From: Dethiosulfatibacter sp. | Lineage (GTDB): Bacteria; Bacillota; Clostridia; Tissierellales; Dethiosulfatibacteraceae | DNA: 8,889 bases | Reading direction: 5' to 3' | NCBI GenBank assembly: GCA_030591825.1 | Contig: JAUVAG010000024.1 | Span: 1-8,889, forward strand | Shown: positions 1 through 6,217 of the stretch, in pieces | Position numbering within the stretch: the stretch's first letter is position 1 | Layout: every line of letters begins with the position of its first letter | Notes under the pieces: model-generated | The model's input: the letters and a program-made list of their open reading frames with translations, nothing else | What the model was told of the DNA's origin: nothing | Databases searched by the model: none | Position numbers and translations under genes: made by a program

Positions 1-548
1 GCAAATATTGATACTATTATCATTGTTGAAATAACCACAGCAGCTACTGTTATCGATGCAACATCAAATGTACCTATCTGTGTAGCTGTATCGTATGAAT
101 ATCCAGCCATTCCCAAAGCTACTGGTGCTAGTCTAAGACCTATTACCATGATTACGGGACCTGTAACTATTGGTGGGAAGAAGGATTTAACTTTTTCTAC
201 ACCAACCAATTTTATTACTAGAGACATTAATGTGTAGATTATTCCTGCTCCGATGACTCCTGCTTTCACAGCGCCAATTCCGTCGGAAGACAGTGTCATT
301 GCTATTGCTCCAATGAATGCGAAGCTTGAACCGAGGAATACAGGTACCTGTCCACCAGTTATAAAGTGGAACATAAGTGTTCCCAGACCTGCACTTAAAA
401 GTGCCAGGGAAGGGTCGAGTCCTGTTAGTATGGGAACCAGCACTGTAGCGCCGAACATGGCTAAAAGGTGCTGAAGCCCAAGGACTATCTTTTTTGTACC
501 TGTAATACTTAGTGATGATTGTTCTTGATTGATTTTATTTGCAGACAT
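1..548 (-). CDS. uraA: Uracil permease UraA/PyrP, N-terminal part (cut by window edge)
   Basis: The minus-strand frame starts at ATG 548-546 and runs open to the window edge, giving 182 residues of a protein that is usually about 420-430 aa. It belongs to the NCS2 nucleobase:cation symporters, inner-membrane proteins that import uracil with protons. What I see: a short polar N-terminus, then LQHLLAMFGATVLVP around residues 25-39, which is the family's first-helix signature, and QVPVFLGSSFAFI around 67-79, where the GSSFAF stretch lines the uracil site in E. coli UraA. Several hydrophobic helices follow. The substrate-binding glutamates of the family lie further on, outside the window. GGAGG (558-554) sits 5 nt before the start. 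The leader carries a PyrR attenuator, which supports uracil rather than xanthine as substrate. Confidence in the family is very high, and in uracil specificity high. Confidence 0.95.
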   Translation of the reverse strand, partial: MSANKINQEQSSLSITGTKKIVLGLQHLLAMFGATVLVPILTGLDPSLALLSAGLGTLMFHFITGGQVPVFLGSSFAFIGAIAMTLSSDGIGAVKAGVIGAGIIYTLMSLVIKLVGVEKVKSFFPPIVTGPVIMVIGLRLAPVALGMAGYSYDTATQIGTFDVASITVAAVVISTMIIVSIF

Positions 549-607
549 GCAAACCTCCATAAATTTGTTTTGATTATCGCGACTTATGAGAATGTTGTCT
601 AAGAGAC

Positions 608-637
608 AAAAAAAACTTCTCGCAAGGCAAGAAGTTT
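608..637 (-). terminator. Intrinsic terminator of the uraA attenuator
   Basis: On the minus strand an 8-bp stem (AAACTTCT with AGAAGTTT, 637-630 and 620-613) encloses a 9-nt loop. It runs into eight consecutive U residues in the RNA (615-608), about 60 nt before the uraA start codon. It would also stop read-through from the upstream nucleotidase gene when PyrR is engaged. Confidence 0.88.
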
Positions 638-700
638 GTATAATTTCATATACTCTGTTTATCTCCTTGTTGGTCTCTCGGACTAAGTTAAAGGATTTAA
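608..700 (-). promoter_or_regulatory. PyrR-dependent pyrimidine attenuator in the uraA leader
   Basis: Read on the minus strand, the leader contains AGTCCGAGAGACC (684-672), which closely matches the PyrR-binding loop found ahead of pyr genes in Firmicutes. Three mutually exclusive pairings can be drawn. The PyrR-binding hairpin is closed by TCCTT (695-691) with AAGGA (668-664). An antiterminator pairs CAAGGAG (669-663) with CTTCTTG (634-628), enclosing a small GTATA/TATAC hairpin. The terminator pairs 637-630 with 620-613. The shared segments make this a switch. By analogy with B. subtilis, PyrR bound to UMP/UTP would hold the first hairpin, allow the terminator to form and shut off uracil uptake. 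The pairings are seen directly; PyrR itself is not encoded in the window. Confidence 0.9.
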
Positions 701-712
701 TATTCCGTATAT

Positions 713-741
713 ATAATATAGAGAACAACAGAGTTTGTCAA
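713..741 (-). promoter_or_regulatory. uraA promoter
   Basis: A perfect -35 TTGACA (741-736) is followed by a 17-bp spacer and TATTAT (718-713) on the minus strand. The expected start is near 706, just before the PyrR-binding hairpin. The -35 box contains the TGA stop codon (740-738) of the upstream nucleotidase gene, so the promoter is tucked into that gene's end. Confidence 0.88.
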
Positions 742-1313
742 TTGTTAAATTTTAAATCGCAGTATTTTTTTATTGAATCGTGTATTTCTTTCCAATTGTA
801 TACTCTTTCAATATTTTCGGGATTTTCATATCTGTTAAAGCCTGTGTCTATAAGAATCACCCTGATATTGTCTCCTGCCAGCTGCTTTGCAGTTTCCAGG
901 TTATCTTCTATGAAAATATCACAATTAAGTTCATTGGCCTTGTCATTTTTTTCGAAGGATCCCAGATGGTATACCTGTGAATAAATTCTGTGGTTCTTAA
1001 GCCATTGAACTGTTATAGGTTCTATATGGCTTTCCCTTGCAGTAACGTAGTATACGTTGCTGAATTCTTTCATACTGTCTATGGTATCTTTAGCAAAGGG
1101 GCGAATGGTTGCCGTTTCGTGCATTTGGTCTGAAAATTTGTGGTAAAAATCATCGAATTTCTTGTAGTCGAATTCATTGTCCTTGAAATAGTCTTCCACT
1201 GTGTCGTCGCTATATACATAGTCCGTACCAAAATAGTCGTTGGCATATTTAACCCAGTAGTCTGGCATTGTGACAGTGCTGTCTATATCAATACATATGT
1301 TTATTTTTTGCAT
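738..1313 (-). CDS. 5'(3')-deoxyribonucleotidase-like HAD phosphatase (NT5C type)
   Basis: This 191-aa HAD-superfamily protein resembles the cytosolic 5'(3')-deoxyribonucleotidase (NT5C) family, which removes phosphate from nucleoside monophosphates. HAD motif I is DIDST (residues 9-13), with the nucleophile Asp9 and acid/base Asp11. Motif II is the Thr in YVTARE (Thr91). A Lys in the FEKNDK stretch (about 121-125) can serve as motif III. FIEDN (134-138) supplies the metal-binding acid of motif IV. No signal peptide or membrane segment is visible, so the protein is cytosolic. The start at 1313 has GAGG (1324-1321) 7 nt upstream. It lies 62 bp after the diguanylate cyclase gene on the same strand, with no convincing promoter or terminator between, so co-transcription is plausible. 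Its neighbour uraA suggests a pyrimidine salvage role. That link, and the preference for pyrimidine deoxynucleotides, are inferences; some bacterial members are poorly characterised. Confidence 0.85.
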   Translation of the reverse strand: MQKINICIDIDSTVTMPDYWVKYANDYFGTDYVYSDDTVEDYFKDNEFDYKKFDDFYHKFSDQMHETATIRPFAKDTIDSMKEFSNVYYVTARESHIEPITVQWLKNHRIYSQVYHLGSFEKNDKANELNCDIFIEDNLETAKQLAGDNIRVILIDTGFNRYENPENIERVYNWKEIHDSIKKYCDLKFNN

Positions 1314-1375
1314 CTTTATACCTCATATAATTCTGAAATGTTTTACACAATACTAACACAAATTTTTCATTTCGT

Positions 1376-3490
1376 CTACAGCATGTTGCTGTACATTGCG
1401 TATCCACTCTTGCCTCTTGTTTTCACTGAATACATTGCTTCATCGGCTTTTCTGAAGAGTTCTGTTCTTGAGCTTCCATCTTCAGGATAAAGAGATATTC
1501 CCATGCTTGCGCCAACTTTGCAGACACCTTGGGATATTATGTATTTCATGGTGATTGAGTGATATACTTCTTTTATTATTTCTTCAAGAGTTTCAATGTC
1601 ACCGTAATCAGGTATGACCAGTATAAACTCATCTCCTGATAGTCTTCCGGCAAGGGAACCATGCGGTCCGCTGGTACTTAGACGTTTTGCCAGAGTAGCT
1701 ATTACCATGTCTCCTGCATCATGTCCGTAGGTATCGTTGACAGGCTTGAAGTCGTCAAGATCTATCATTAATACTGCGAACTGGTCTTTCTTGAACATGT
1801 CTTGCATATTTTCGTATATTCCGTTTCTGTTGTAGATTTTTGAAAGTTGGTCATGAGTAGCTACGTGCTTCAGTTCTTTCTCGAATTTTTTTCTGGATGT
1901 TATATCTCTTACGAATGAGCAAATATACTGATGATTCTTGTTTGATATTAGGTTGTTTTGGATTTCGATGTATTTGATAGATGAATTCCTTGAGCTTTTA
2001 ATAAAGGATTCAAATGAGAAGATCCTGTTTCTGTTAATATTAGGAAGAAGTATCTGGTTCCACCATCTGTTGTCTATGTTAGTATTGAAATCCATAATTT
2101 TTTTATTGTTATAGTCATGAACTGATATTCCAAAGCTTTTTCTAGCTGCATCGTTTGCATATATTACATATCCTTCCATGTCAGTGAAATAAATTTCTTC
2201 CAGGGACTTGTTAACGGCAAAGGATGTCTTGTAAAGTTCATCCTCTTTTTGCCAGGAATCAGTTATGTCGAAAACAAGGCAGTTGTCATATCTGTTGTTG
2301 TCTTCCTTGTCGCTTATCTGGAGAAGTTTTACTTTCTTGTTAGCATTTATTAAAGTGTATATTCTTTCCTCACTATCCAAATCGTTCTCAGTTGGCTTGA
2401 AAAGGCTCATAAGTGCTTTTTCTTTCATTATCAAAGTTTTGTCGTTCATGTTAAGTATCTTTAAAGCTTCCAGTGAGAAATTCTGATAGAGTTTGTTTTG
2501 TCTGTCGAATTTCATACTTCCTATATTAGCATGGTTTTCCAGAAGGTTGTATTTATAGTCGGAACTGTTGTAGTCATGAAAATCTATTATAATCCCCATT
2601 ATATGATTCATGTCTTCTGTATTGGAATGCTTTGCCTTGAGGGTATACCATTTCCATTTATTTTCCTTTTCTTCAAGTCTGAATTTTAGTGTAAAGCTGT
2701 AGTCTTCGTTTGATTCGCAGTATTTCATTTCGTTTCTCAAGAGAACACTGTCTTCTGGATGTAACTTGCTTGAATTAATGAAATCCTTGGGTTTCACAAA
2801 GGAAGAAGAGGTGAGGTTCTGGAACACTTTATTGTAGGTGAAGTAGTCTGAATCAATATCCCAGTTGAAAAAGCCTATGTTTGTCTCCTTTGATATGAAG
2901 GTCAATAGATTTTCCTCGTCATTTGATATATTGTTTATTGAAGAAATGAGTTTGTTGTCGTGAATCTTTATCTGAGTGAGCTTTTTTTTGTCGGATATAA
3001 AATTTGTGATGGATATGAGAGACTCCATATATTCTCCATCCATTGTTGAAATGTGAGCATATTTAGTTTCCCTCTTTGATTTTGTATCAAATGCAACCAG
3101 GTTTGTAGTTATGAATTCGTGAATATTTTTTCCCTTCAGTTTGCTGAAGTTGCCTGCTTTCAGTATTTCGACTGCTTTGTTGTTGCCGTTGCTTATTATG
3201 TTGTTTTTCACAATGATTATTGCATCGTCAGTGTTGTCAAAAAAATTAATTAGAATATCGTCTTTTTCAATAACGTTTTTCTTATAGAGTCTGAAGCCAA
3301 TTAGATATACAGCAAGTATGATTACAATTACTCCGGTACTAATAATGCTATTGCCGTTGGCTTCATTCAGTCCAAAAAAATCGATCATAAGATCTACTAT
3401 GTTTGTGTACTGGTCGATCCAGATTATTGATACAAGTAGAGCAAGAGCACATATAAATAGTGTTTTTTCAATTGTCAGAATTTTTCTCAT
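1376..3490 (-). CDS. Membrane-anchored multi-PAS diguanylate cyclase (GGDEF protein)
   Basis: This 704-aa signalling protein would make cyclic di-GMP from two GTP. Two N-terminal membrane helices (about 9-26 and 49-68) flank a short outer loop of roughly 20 residues. After them come stretches that read as PAS-like sensor folds near 78-175, 195-305, 315-410 and 428-533. The last is the clearest, with FTDMEGYVIYANDAARKSFG and a closing CSFVRDIT. The second resembles the PAS_3 type. The first and third are weak calls. The GGDEF domain covers 540-700: MIDLDDFKPVND supplies the metal-binding Asp577 and the nucleotide-binding Asn585. The signature is SGDEF (618-622), a Ser-for-Gly variant that keeps the catalytic acid. 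No RxxD inhibitory site sits five residues upstream. No EAL or HD-GYP domain is attached. GAGGAG (3502-3497) lies 6 nt before the start. The ligands sensed cannot be read from the sequence. Confidence 0.93.
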   Translation of the reverse strand: MRKILTIEKTLFICALALLVSIIWIDQYTNIVDLMIDFFGLNEANGNSIISTGVIVIILAVYLIGFRLYKKNVIEKDDILINFFDNTDDAIIIVKNNIISNGNNKAVEILKAGNFSKLKGKNIHEFITTNLVAFDTKSKRETKYAHISTMDGEYMESLISITNFISDKKKLTQIKIHDNKLISSINNISNDEENLLTFISKETNIGFFNWDIDSDYFTYNKVFQNLTSSSFVKPKDFINSSKLHPEDSVLLRNEMKYCESNEDYSFTLKFRLEEKENKWKWYTLKAKHSNTEDMNHIMGIIIDFHDYNSSDYKYNLLENHANIGSMKFDRQNKLYQNFSLEALKILNMNDKTLIMKEKALMSLFKPTENDLDSEERIYTLINANKKVKLLQISDKEDNNRYDNCLVFDITDSWQKEDELYKTSFAVNKSLEEIYFTDMEGYVIYANDAARKSFGISVHDYNNKKIMDFNTNIDNRWWNQILLPNINRNRIFSFESFIKSSRNSSIKYIEIQNNLISNKNHQYICSFVRDITSRKKFEKELKHVATHDQLSKIYNRNGIYENMQDMFKKDQFAVLMIDLDDFKPVNDTYGHDAGDMVIATLAKRLSTSGPHGSLAGRLSGDEFILVIPDYGDIETLEEIIKEVYHSITMKYIISQGVCKVGASMGISLYPEDGSSRTELFRKADEAMYSVKTRGKSGYAMYSNML

Positions 3491-3519
3491 TATATACTCC
3501 TCAAAATAAATATAGGTTT

Positions 3520-3548
3520 ATTTTATCAAATTTTACTATAACAATCAA
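3520..3548 (-). promoter_or_regulatory. Promoter of the diguanylate cyclase gene
   Basis: On the minus strand TTGATT (3548-3543), a 17-bp spacer and TAAAAT (3525-3520) form a good vegetative promoter, with a start expected near 3513. That leaves a short leader before the ATG at 3490. Confidence 0.75.
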
Positions 3549-3564
3549 TATATACACTTGTTTA

Positions 3565-3573
3565 TGTTATAAT
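3565..3573 (+). promoter_or_regulatory. Extended -10 promoter for the flavin reductase-radA pair
   Basis: TGTTATAAT (3565-3573) is a perfect -10 box with the extended TG element. The region where a -35 would fall (about 3545-3550) is not a good match, as is common for extended -10 promoters, and it overlaps the -35 of the divergent promoter. The start is expected near 3580. Confidence 0.7.
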
Positions 3574-3623
3574 AGTCATTATTTATTGAAATTTTCTTAA
3601 ATTATTTATTTTTGGAGGTATTT

Positions 3624-4121
3624 ATGGAGCTTAATTATCTTGATTTTTCATCAAAGGCCATTGAACAGTTTTCCAAAGGTGGTGCATTTTTGACTGTAAA
3701 GGGGATAAAACGTGTCAATACCATGACTATAGGCTGGGGATTTATAGGGAAAATGTGGAACAAGCCTATTTTTATAGCAGCTGTAAGATATTCCAGATTT
3801 ACATATAAGTTGTTAAAGGAAACAAATGAGTTTACAGTCAGCTTTCCCCTCCAAGGTCAGCTTGTCAAAGAGCTTGCGTTTTGCGGGAAAAAATCTGGAA
3901 GAAACTATGACAAGTTTGAAGAGTGCATGATTGAACTTGAGGATGGAGATATTGTTGATACTCCAGTAATAAAGGACTGCAATCTTCACTATGAATGCAA
4001 GATAGTATACAGGCAGACTCTGGAGCCTGAACTCATTAAGGAAGAGTTTATAAAGGAAAAATACGAAAATAATGACTATCACATCATGGTATACGGTGAA
4101 ATAGTATCATGTCACAGCTGA
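3624..4121 (+). CDS. Flavin reductase-like FMN-binding split-barrel protein (flavoredoxin type)
   Basis: This 165-aa protein has the look of the flavin reductase-like domain family: an N-terminal GGAFLTVKG strand, the VNTMTIGWGFIGKMWNKP segment that shapes the flavin site in such proteins, VRYSRFTY (about 52-59), and a C-terminal half of alternating strands. Relatives bind FMN and either reduce flavin or pass electrons, often in anaerobes. The partner here is unknown. The frame also contains an upstream TTG at 3612, but that codon merges into the ribosome binding site. GGAGG (3614-3618) lies 5 nt before ATG 3624, so 3624 is the real start. The stop overlaps the ribosome binding site of radA, only 9 bp before its ATG. 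The two are therefore probably one transcript, although a biochemical link to RadA is not evident. Confidence 0.85.
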   Translation: MELNYLDFSSKAIEQFSKGGAFLTVKGIKRVNTMTIGWGFIGKMWNKPIFIAAVRYSRFTYKLLKETNEFTVSFPLQGQLVKELAFCGKKSGRNYDKFEECMIELEDGDIVDTPVIKDCNLHYECKIVYRQTLEPELIKEEFIKEKYENNDYHIMVYGEIVSCHS

Positions 4122-4130
4122 GGAAGATAA

Positions 4131-5486
4131 ATGGCGAAGAAGAAGACTAAATTCATATGTCAGGAATGCGGTTACGAATCTGCTAAGTGGATGGGAAAAT
4201 GTCCTGCCTGCGAAACCTGGAATACATTTGTGGAAGAAACTATAGCAAAATCGAAGAACGACAAGACTGTAGGAATATCAGGTGGAAAGCCAGTATCCCT
4301 TAAGGAAATTGAAATAACAGGAGAAAACAGATACGATTCCGGCATAGAGGAATTCAATCGTGTACTTGGTGGAGGAATTGTAAGAGGCTCCCTTGTTCTT
4401 GTAGGAGGAGATCCTGGAATAGGAAAGTCCACACTTTTGATGCAGACTGCAGGTGTTGTATCTTTAAGTGGCAAGACTGTACTCTATGTATCAGGGGAGG
4501 AATCTCCAAGTCAACTTAAGCTTAGAGCTGAAAGGCTTGAAATTTTAAATGCTGATTTTAACATACTTGCAGAAACCGATATGACCATAATTAAGGAATG
4601 GGTTAAAAAACTTTCTCCTGATGTTCTCATATTGGATTCAATTCAGACAGCCTACAATCCAGAAATAACATCGGCTCCAGGAAGTGTAAGTCAGGTGAAG
4701 GATGCAACTACAGCTCTTATAAATATAACAAAGACTTCAAAACTTGCAACCTTTATAGTTGGTCATGTTACTAAGCAAGGATCCATAGCTGGACCTAGGG
4801 TCTTGGAACATATGGTTGACACAGTGCTGTATTTTGAAGGTGATAATATGGGGACATATCGTATTCTTAGAGCTGTGAAAAACAGATTCGGTTCCACAAA
4901 TGAAATAGGTGTGTTTGAAATGAGGGACAAGGGTCTTGTTGAAATACAAAATCCTTCAGAAATATTTGTACAAAAAAGTGACAAGGAGAATTCAGGAACG
5001 GTTATAACATCTTCCATAGAGGGAACAAGACCTGTACTTGTAGAGATTCAGGCTCTAGTGAGCCAATCATCCCTCGGAATGCCTAGAAGGGTGACAACGG
5101 GAGTGGATCACAACAGGACATCCATGTTAATGGCTGTTCTGGAAAAGAAGATGGGGATGCAGCTTCAAAACTGCGATGCCTATGTAAATGTAATTGGTGG
5201 GCTCCAGCTTAGGGAGACATCAGTAGACCTTGCAATACTCTGTGCCATAATATCAAGCTTCAGGGACAGGGCTTGTGATTCTCATACCATAATAATTGGA
5301 GAAGTAGGATTGACAGGAGAAATCAGAGGAGTTAGCCAGATAGAAAAAAGGATAAATGAAGCAAAGAAACTTGGCTTCAAAAAAGTGTTGATTCCAAAAA
5401 TAAATATGGAAAGTATAAAGAGTTCTGACGGCATTGAAATAATAGGAGTCAGGAGTGTTGAAGAGGCAGTAGAATATTTGTTTTAA
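4131..5486 (+). CDS. radA: DNA repair protein RadA/Sms
   Basis: At 451 aa this is the usual length for bacterial RadA, a RecA-related ATPase that drives branch migration and helps process recombination intermediates. All diagnostic parts are present: a four-cysteine zinc finger (Cys10, Cys13, Cys24, Cys27), Walker A GDPGIGKST (93-101), Walker B VLILDS (165-170), and the RadA-specific KNRFG motif (250-254). A C-terminal Lon-like domain (about 290-451) includes the IGGLQLRETSVDLA and GEVGLTGEIRGV stretches. The ribosome binding site GAGGAAG begins within the upstream stop codon, suggesting coupled translation with the flavin reductase gene. In Bacillus radA follows clpC and precedes disA. Here neither is adjacent. 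Identification is secure. Confidence 0.98.
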   Translation: MAKKKTKFICQECGYESAKWMGKCPACETWNTFVEETIAKSKNDKTVGISGGKPVSLKEIEITGENRYDSGIEEFNRVLGGGIVRGSLVLVGGDPGIGKSTLLMQTAGVVSLSGKTVLYVSGEESPSQLKLRAERLEILNADFNILAETDMTIIKEWVKKLSPDVLILDSIQTAYNPEITSAPGSVSQVKDATTALINITKTSKLATFIVGHVTKQGSIAGPRVLEHMVDTVLYFEGDNMGTYRILRAVKNRFGSTNEIGVFEMRDKGLVEIQNPSEIFVQKSDKENSGTVITSSIEGTRPVLVEIQALVSQSSLGMPRRVTTGVDHNRTSMLMAVLEKKMGMQLQNCDAYVNVIGGLQLRETSVDLAILCAIISSFRDRACDSHTIIIGEVGLTGEIRGVSQIEKRINEAKKLGFKKVLIPKINMESIKSSDGIEIIGVRSVEEAVEYLF

Positions 5487-5503
5487 AAAACTAAAATAAT
5501 TTA

Positions 5504-5532
5504 TTGACAACCGGTTTCTTCGGTGATAAAAT
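5504..5532 (+). promoter_or_regulatory. carD promoter
   Basis: TTGACA (5504-5509), a 17-bp spacer and TAAAAT (5527-5532) match the vegetative consensus closely. A start near 5539 would give a leader of about 48 nt. No clear terminator closes radA in the 17 bp before the -35 box, so some read-through from radA is likely. Confidence 0.82.
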
Positions 5533-5558
5533 TAGTGTTTAATAAAAATACATGAAAA

Positions 5559-5567
5559 TGGTATAAT
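5559..5567 (+). promoter_or_regulatory. Possible second, extended -10 promoter close to carD
   Basis: TGGTATAAT (5559-5567) is a perfect extended -10. It lacks a good -35 and would start RNA near 5574, right at the ribosome binding site GGAGGT (5575-5580). The very short leader makes it less certain than the upstream promoter. Confidence 0.35.
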
Positions 5568-5586
5568 GACTGTTGGAGGTAATTGA

Positions 5587-6069
5587 ATGTATAATTTAGG
5601 AGATAAGATTGTGTACCCTATGCATGGAGCAGGTGTCATTGAATCTATTGAAGAGAAAGAAATACTCGGTGAAATCAGAAAATACTATGTGATAGCAATG
5701 CCTTTAGGTGATATTAAGTTGATGGTACCTATTGATAACGCAGATGACATAGGGGTTAGAAATATAATTGATTATACTGATGTCAACAAGGTTTATACTG
5801 TTTTGGAGCAGGATACTGAAATCACGGAATTGAATTGGAACAAGAGATATAGACAAAACTTGGATAAAATGAAAAGCGGTGACATATACGAAGTTGCCAG
5901 AATAGTAAGAAACCTTGCTTTTAGAAACAAGGAAAAGGGTTTGTCTTCTGGTGAAAAGAAAATGCTTAACAATGCTAAGCAGATACTTATAAGTGAACTG
6001 ATCTTGGTGGAAGGAAGCAGTGCGGATTTCATGAATAGTAAAATAGAAGATATTATTGAAAAGAATTAG
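5587..6069 (+). CDS. carD: CarD family RNA polymerase-binding transcription regulator
   Basis: This 160-aa protein has CarD/CdnL architecture. An N-terminal Tudor-like RNA polymerase-interacting domain (about 1-60) begins with the typical GDKIVYPMHGAGVI and includes YYVIAMPLGDIKLMVP. A helical C-terminal domain carries LNWNKRYRQN, whose Trp84 aligns with the tryptophan that wedges into the upstream edge of the -10 region in mycobacterial CarD. Family members bind the polymerase beta lobe and alter open-complex stability at many promoters rather than binding a specific operator. GGAGGT lies 6 nt before the ATG. The gene has its own consensus promoter and is followed by a hairpin that includes its stop codon. 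Which genes it controls here cannot be told from the sequence. B. subtilis has a comparable protein, but not in this cluster. Confidence 0.92.
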   Translation: MYNLGDKIVYPMHGAGVIESIEEKEILGEIRKYYVIAMPLGDIKLMVPIDNADDIGVRNIIDYTDVNKVYTVLEQDTEITELNWNKRYRQNLDKMKSGDIYEVARIVRNLAFRNKEKGLSSGEKKMLNNAKQILISELILVEGSSADFMNSKIEDIIEKN

Positions 6070-6093
6070 GATAACTTCCTAATTCTTACTTTC
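6061..6093 (+). terminator. Hairpin at the end of carD, probable weak terminator
   Basis: A perfect 11-bp stem (6061-6071 with 6077-6087) and 5-nt loop includes the TAG stop codon (6067-6069). The downstream tract ACTTTC is only partly U-rich, so termination may be incomplete or helped by the next hairpin. Confidence 0.6.
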
Positions 6094-6122
6094 ATCTTAA
6101 GGTAAATTAAAGAAAAGAAAAA

Positions 6123-6128
6123 TATAAT
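6123..6128 (+). promoter_or_regulatory. Possible -10 box upstream of yacL
   Basis: A perfect TATAAT lies in the carD-yacL gap. The expected -35 window (about 6099-6105) is a poor match, so this is a weak call. It is the best promoter candidate for yacL in the 148-bp gap. A start near 6135 would place the following 13-bp hairpin at the 5' end of the RNA. Confidence 0.3.
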
Positions 6129-6137
6129 AGAATCGTA

Positions 6138-6171
6138 AAAATAAAAACTAATTTTCTATAGTTTTTATTTT
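6138..6171 (+). terminator. A/T hairpin between carD and yacL, terminator-like
   Basis: A perfect 13-bp stem pairs 6138-6150 with 6159-6171 around an 8-nt loop. The 3' arm is TAGTTTTTATTTT, so the U-run lies inside the stem, and the 5' arm is equally A-rich. The structure could therefore end transcription on either strand, most usefully after carD. It may instead be a 5' structure of the yacL mRNA. Confidence 0.55.
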
Positions 6172-6217
6172 AATATTGTGTTAAAGTAATTGTAGATTAA
6201 TGGGGGGAGGTGGAAAT

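Noticed and set aside
253..474. Plus-strand open frame of 73 codons
   Set aside because: It lies antisense to the clear uraA coding sequence, has no ribosome binding site and encodes no recognisable protein.
1314..1375. Possible promoter or terminator between the cyclase and nucleotidase genes
   Set aside because: TTGTGT repeats and a GAAATG/CATTTC inverted pair are present, but no box spacing fits and no U-tract follows.
1140..1490. Plus-strand open frame spanning the end of the cyclase gene and the start of the nucleotidase gene
   Set aside because: It is antisense to two well-supported genes and its translation is a low-complexity hydrophobic shadow.
3612..3623. TTG start four codons before the flavin reductase ATG
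   Set aside because: The TTG merges into the GGAGG ribosome binding site (3614-3618), which is ideally spaced for ATG 3624.
6200..6217. Earlier in-frame ATG for yacL giving an extra MGGGGN
   Set aside because: These codons are the G-rich ribosome binding site of ATG 6218, and no other such site lies upstream of 6200.
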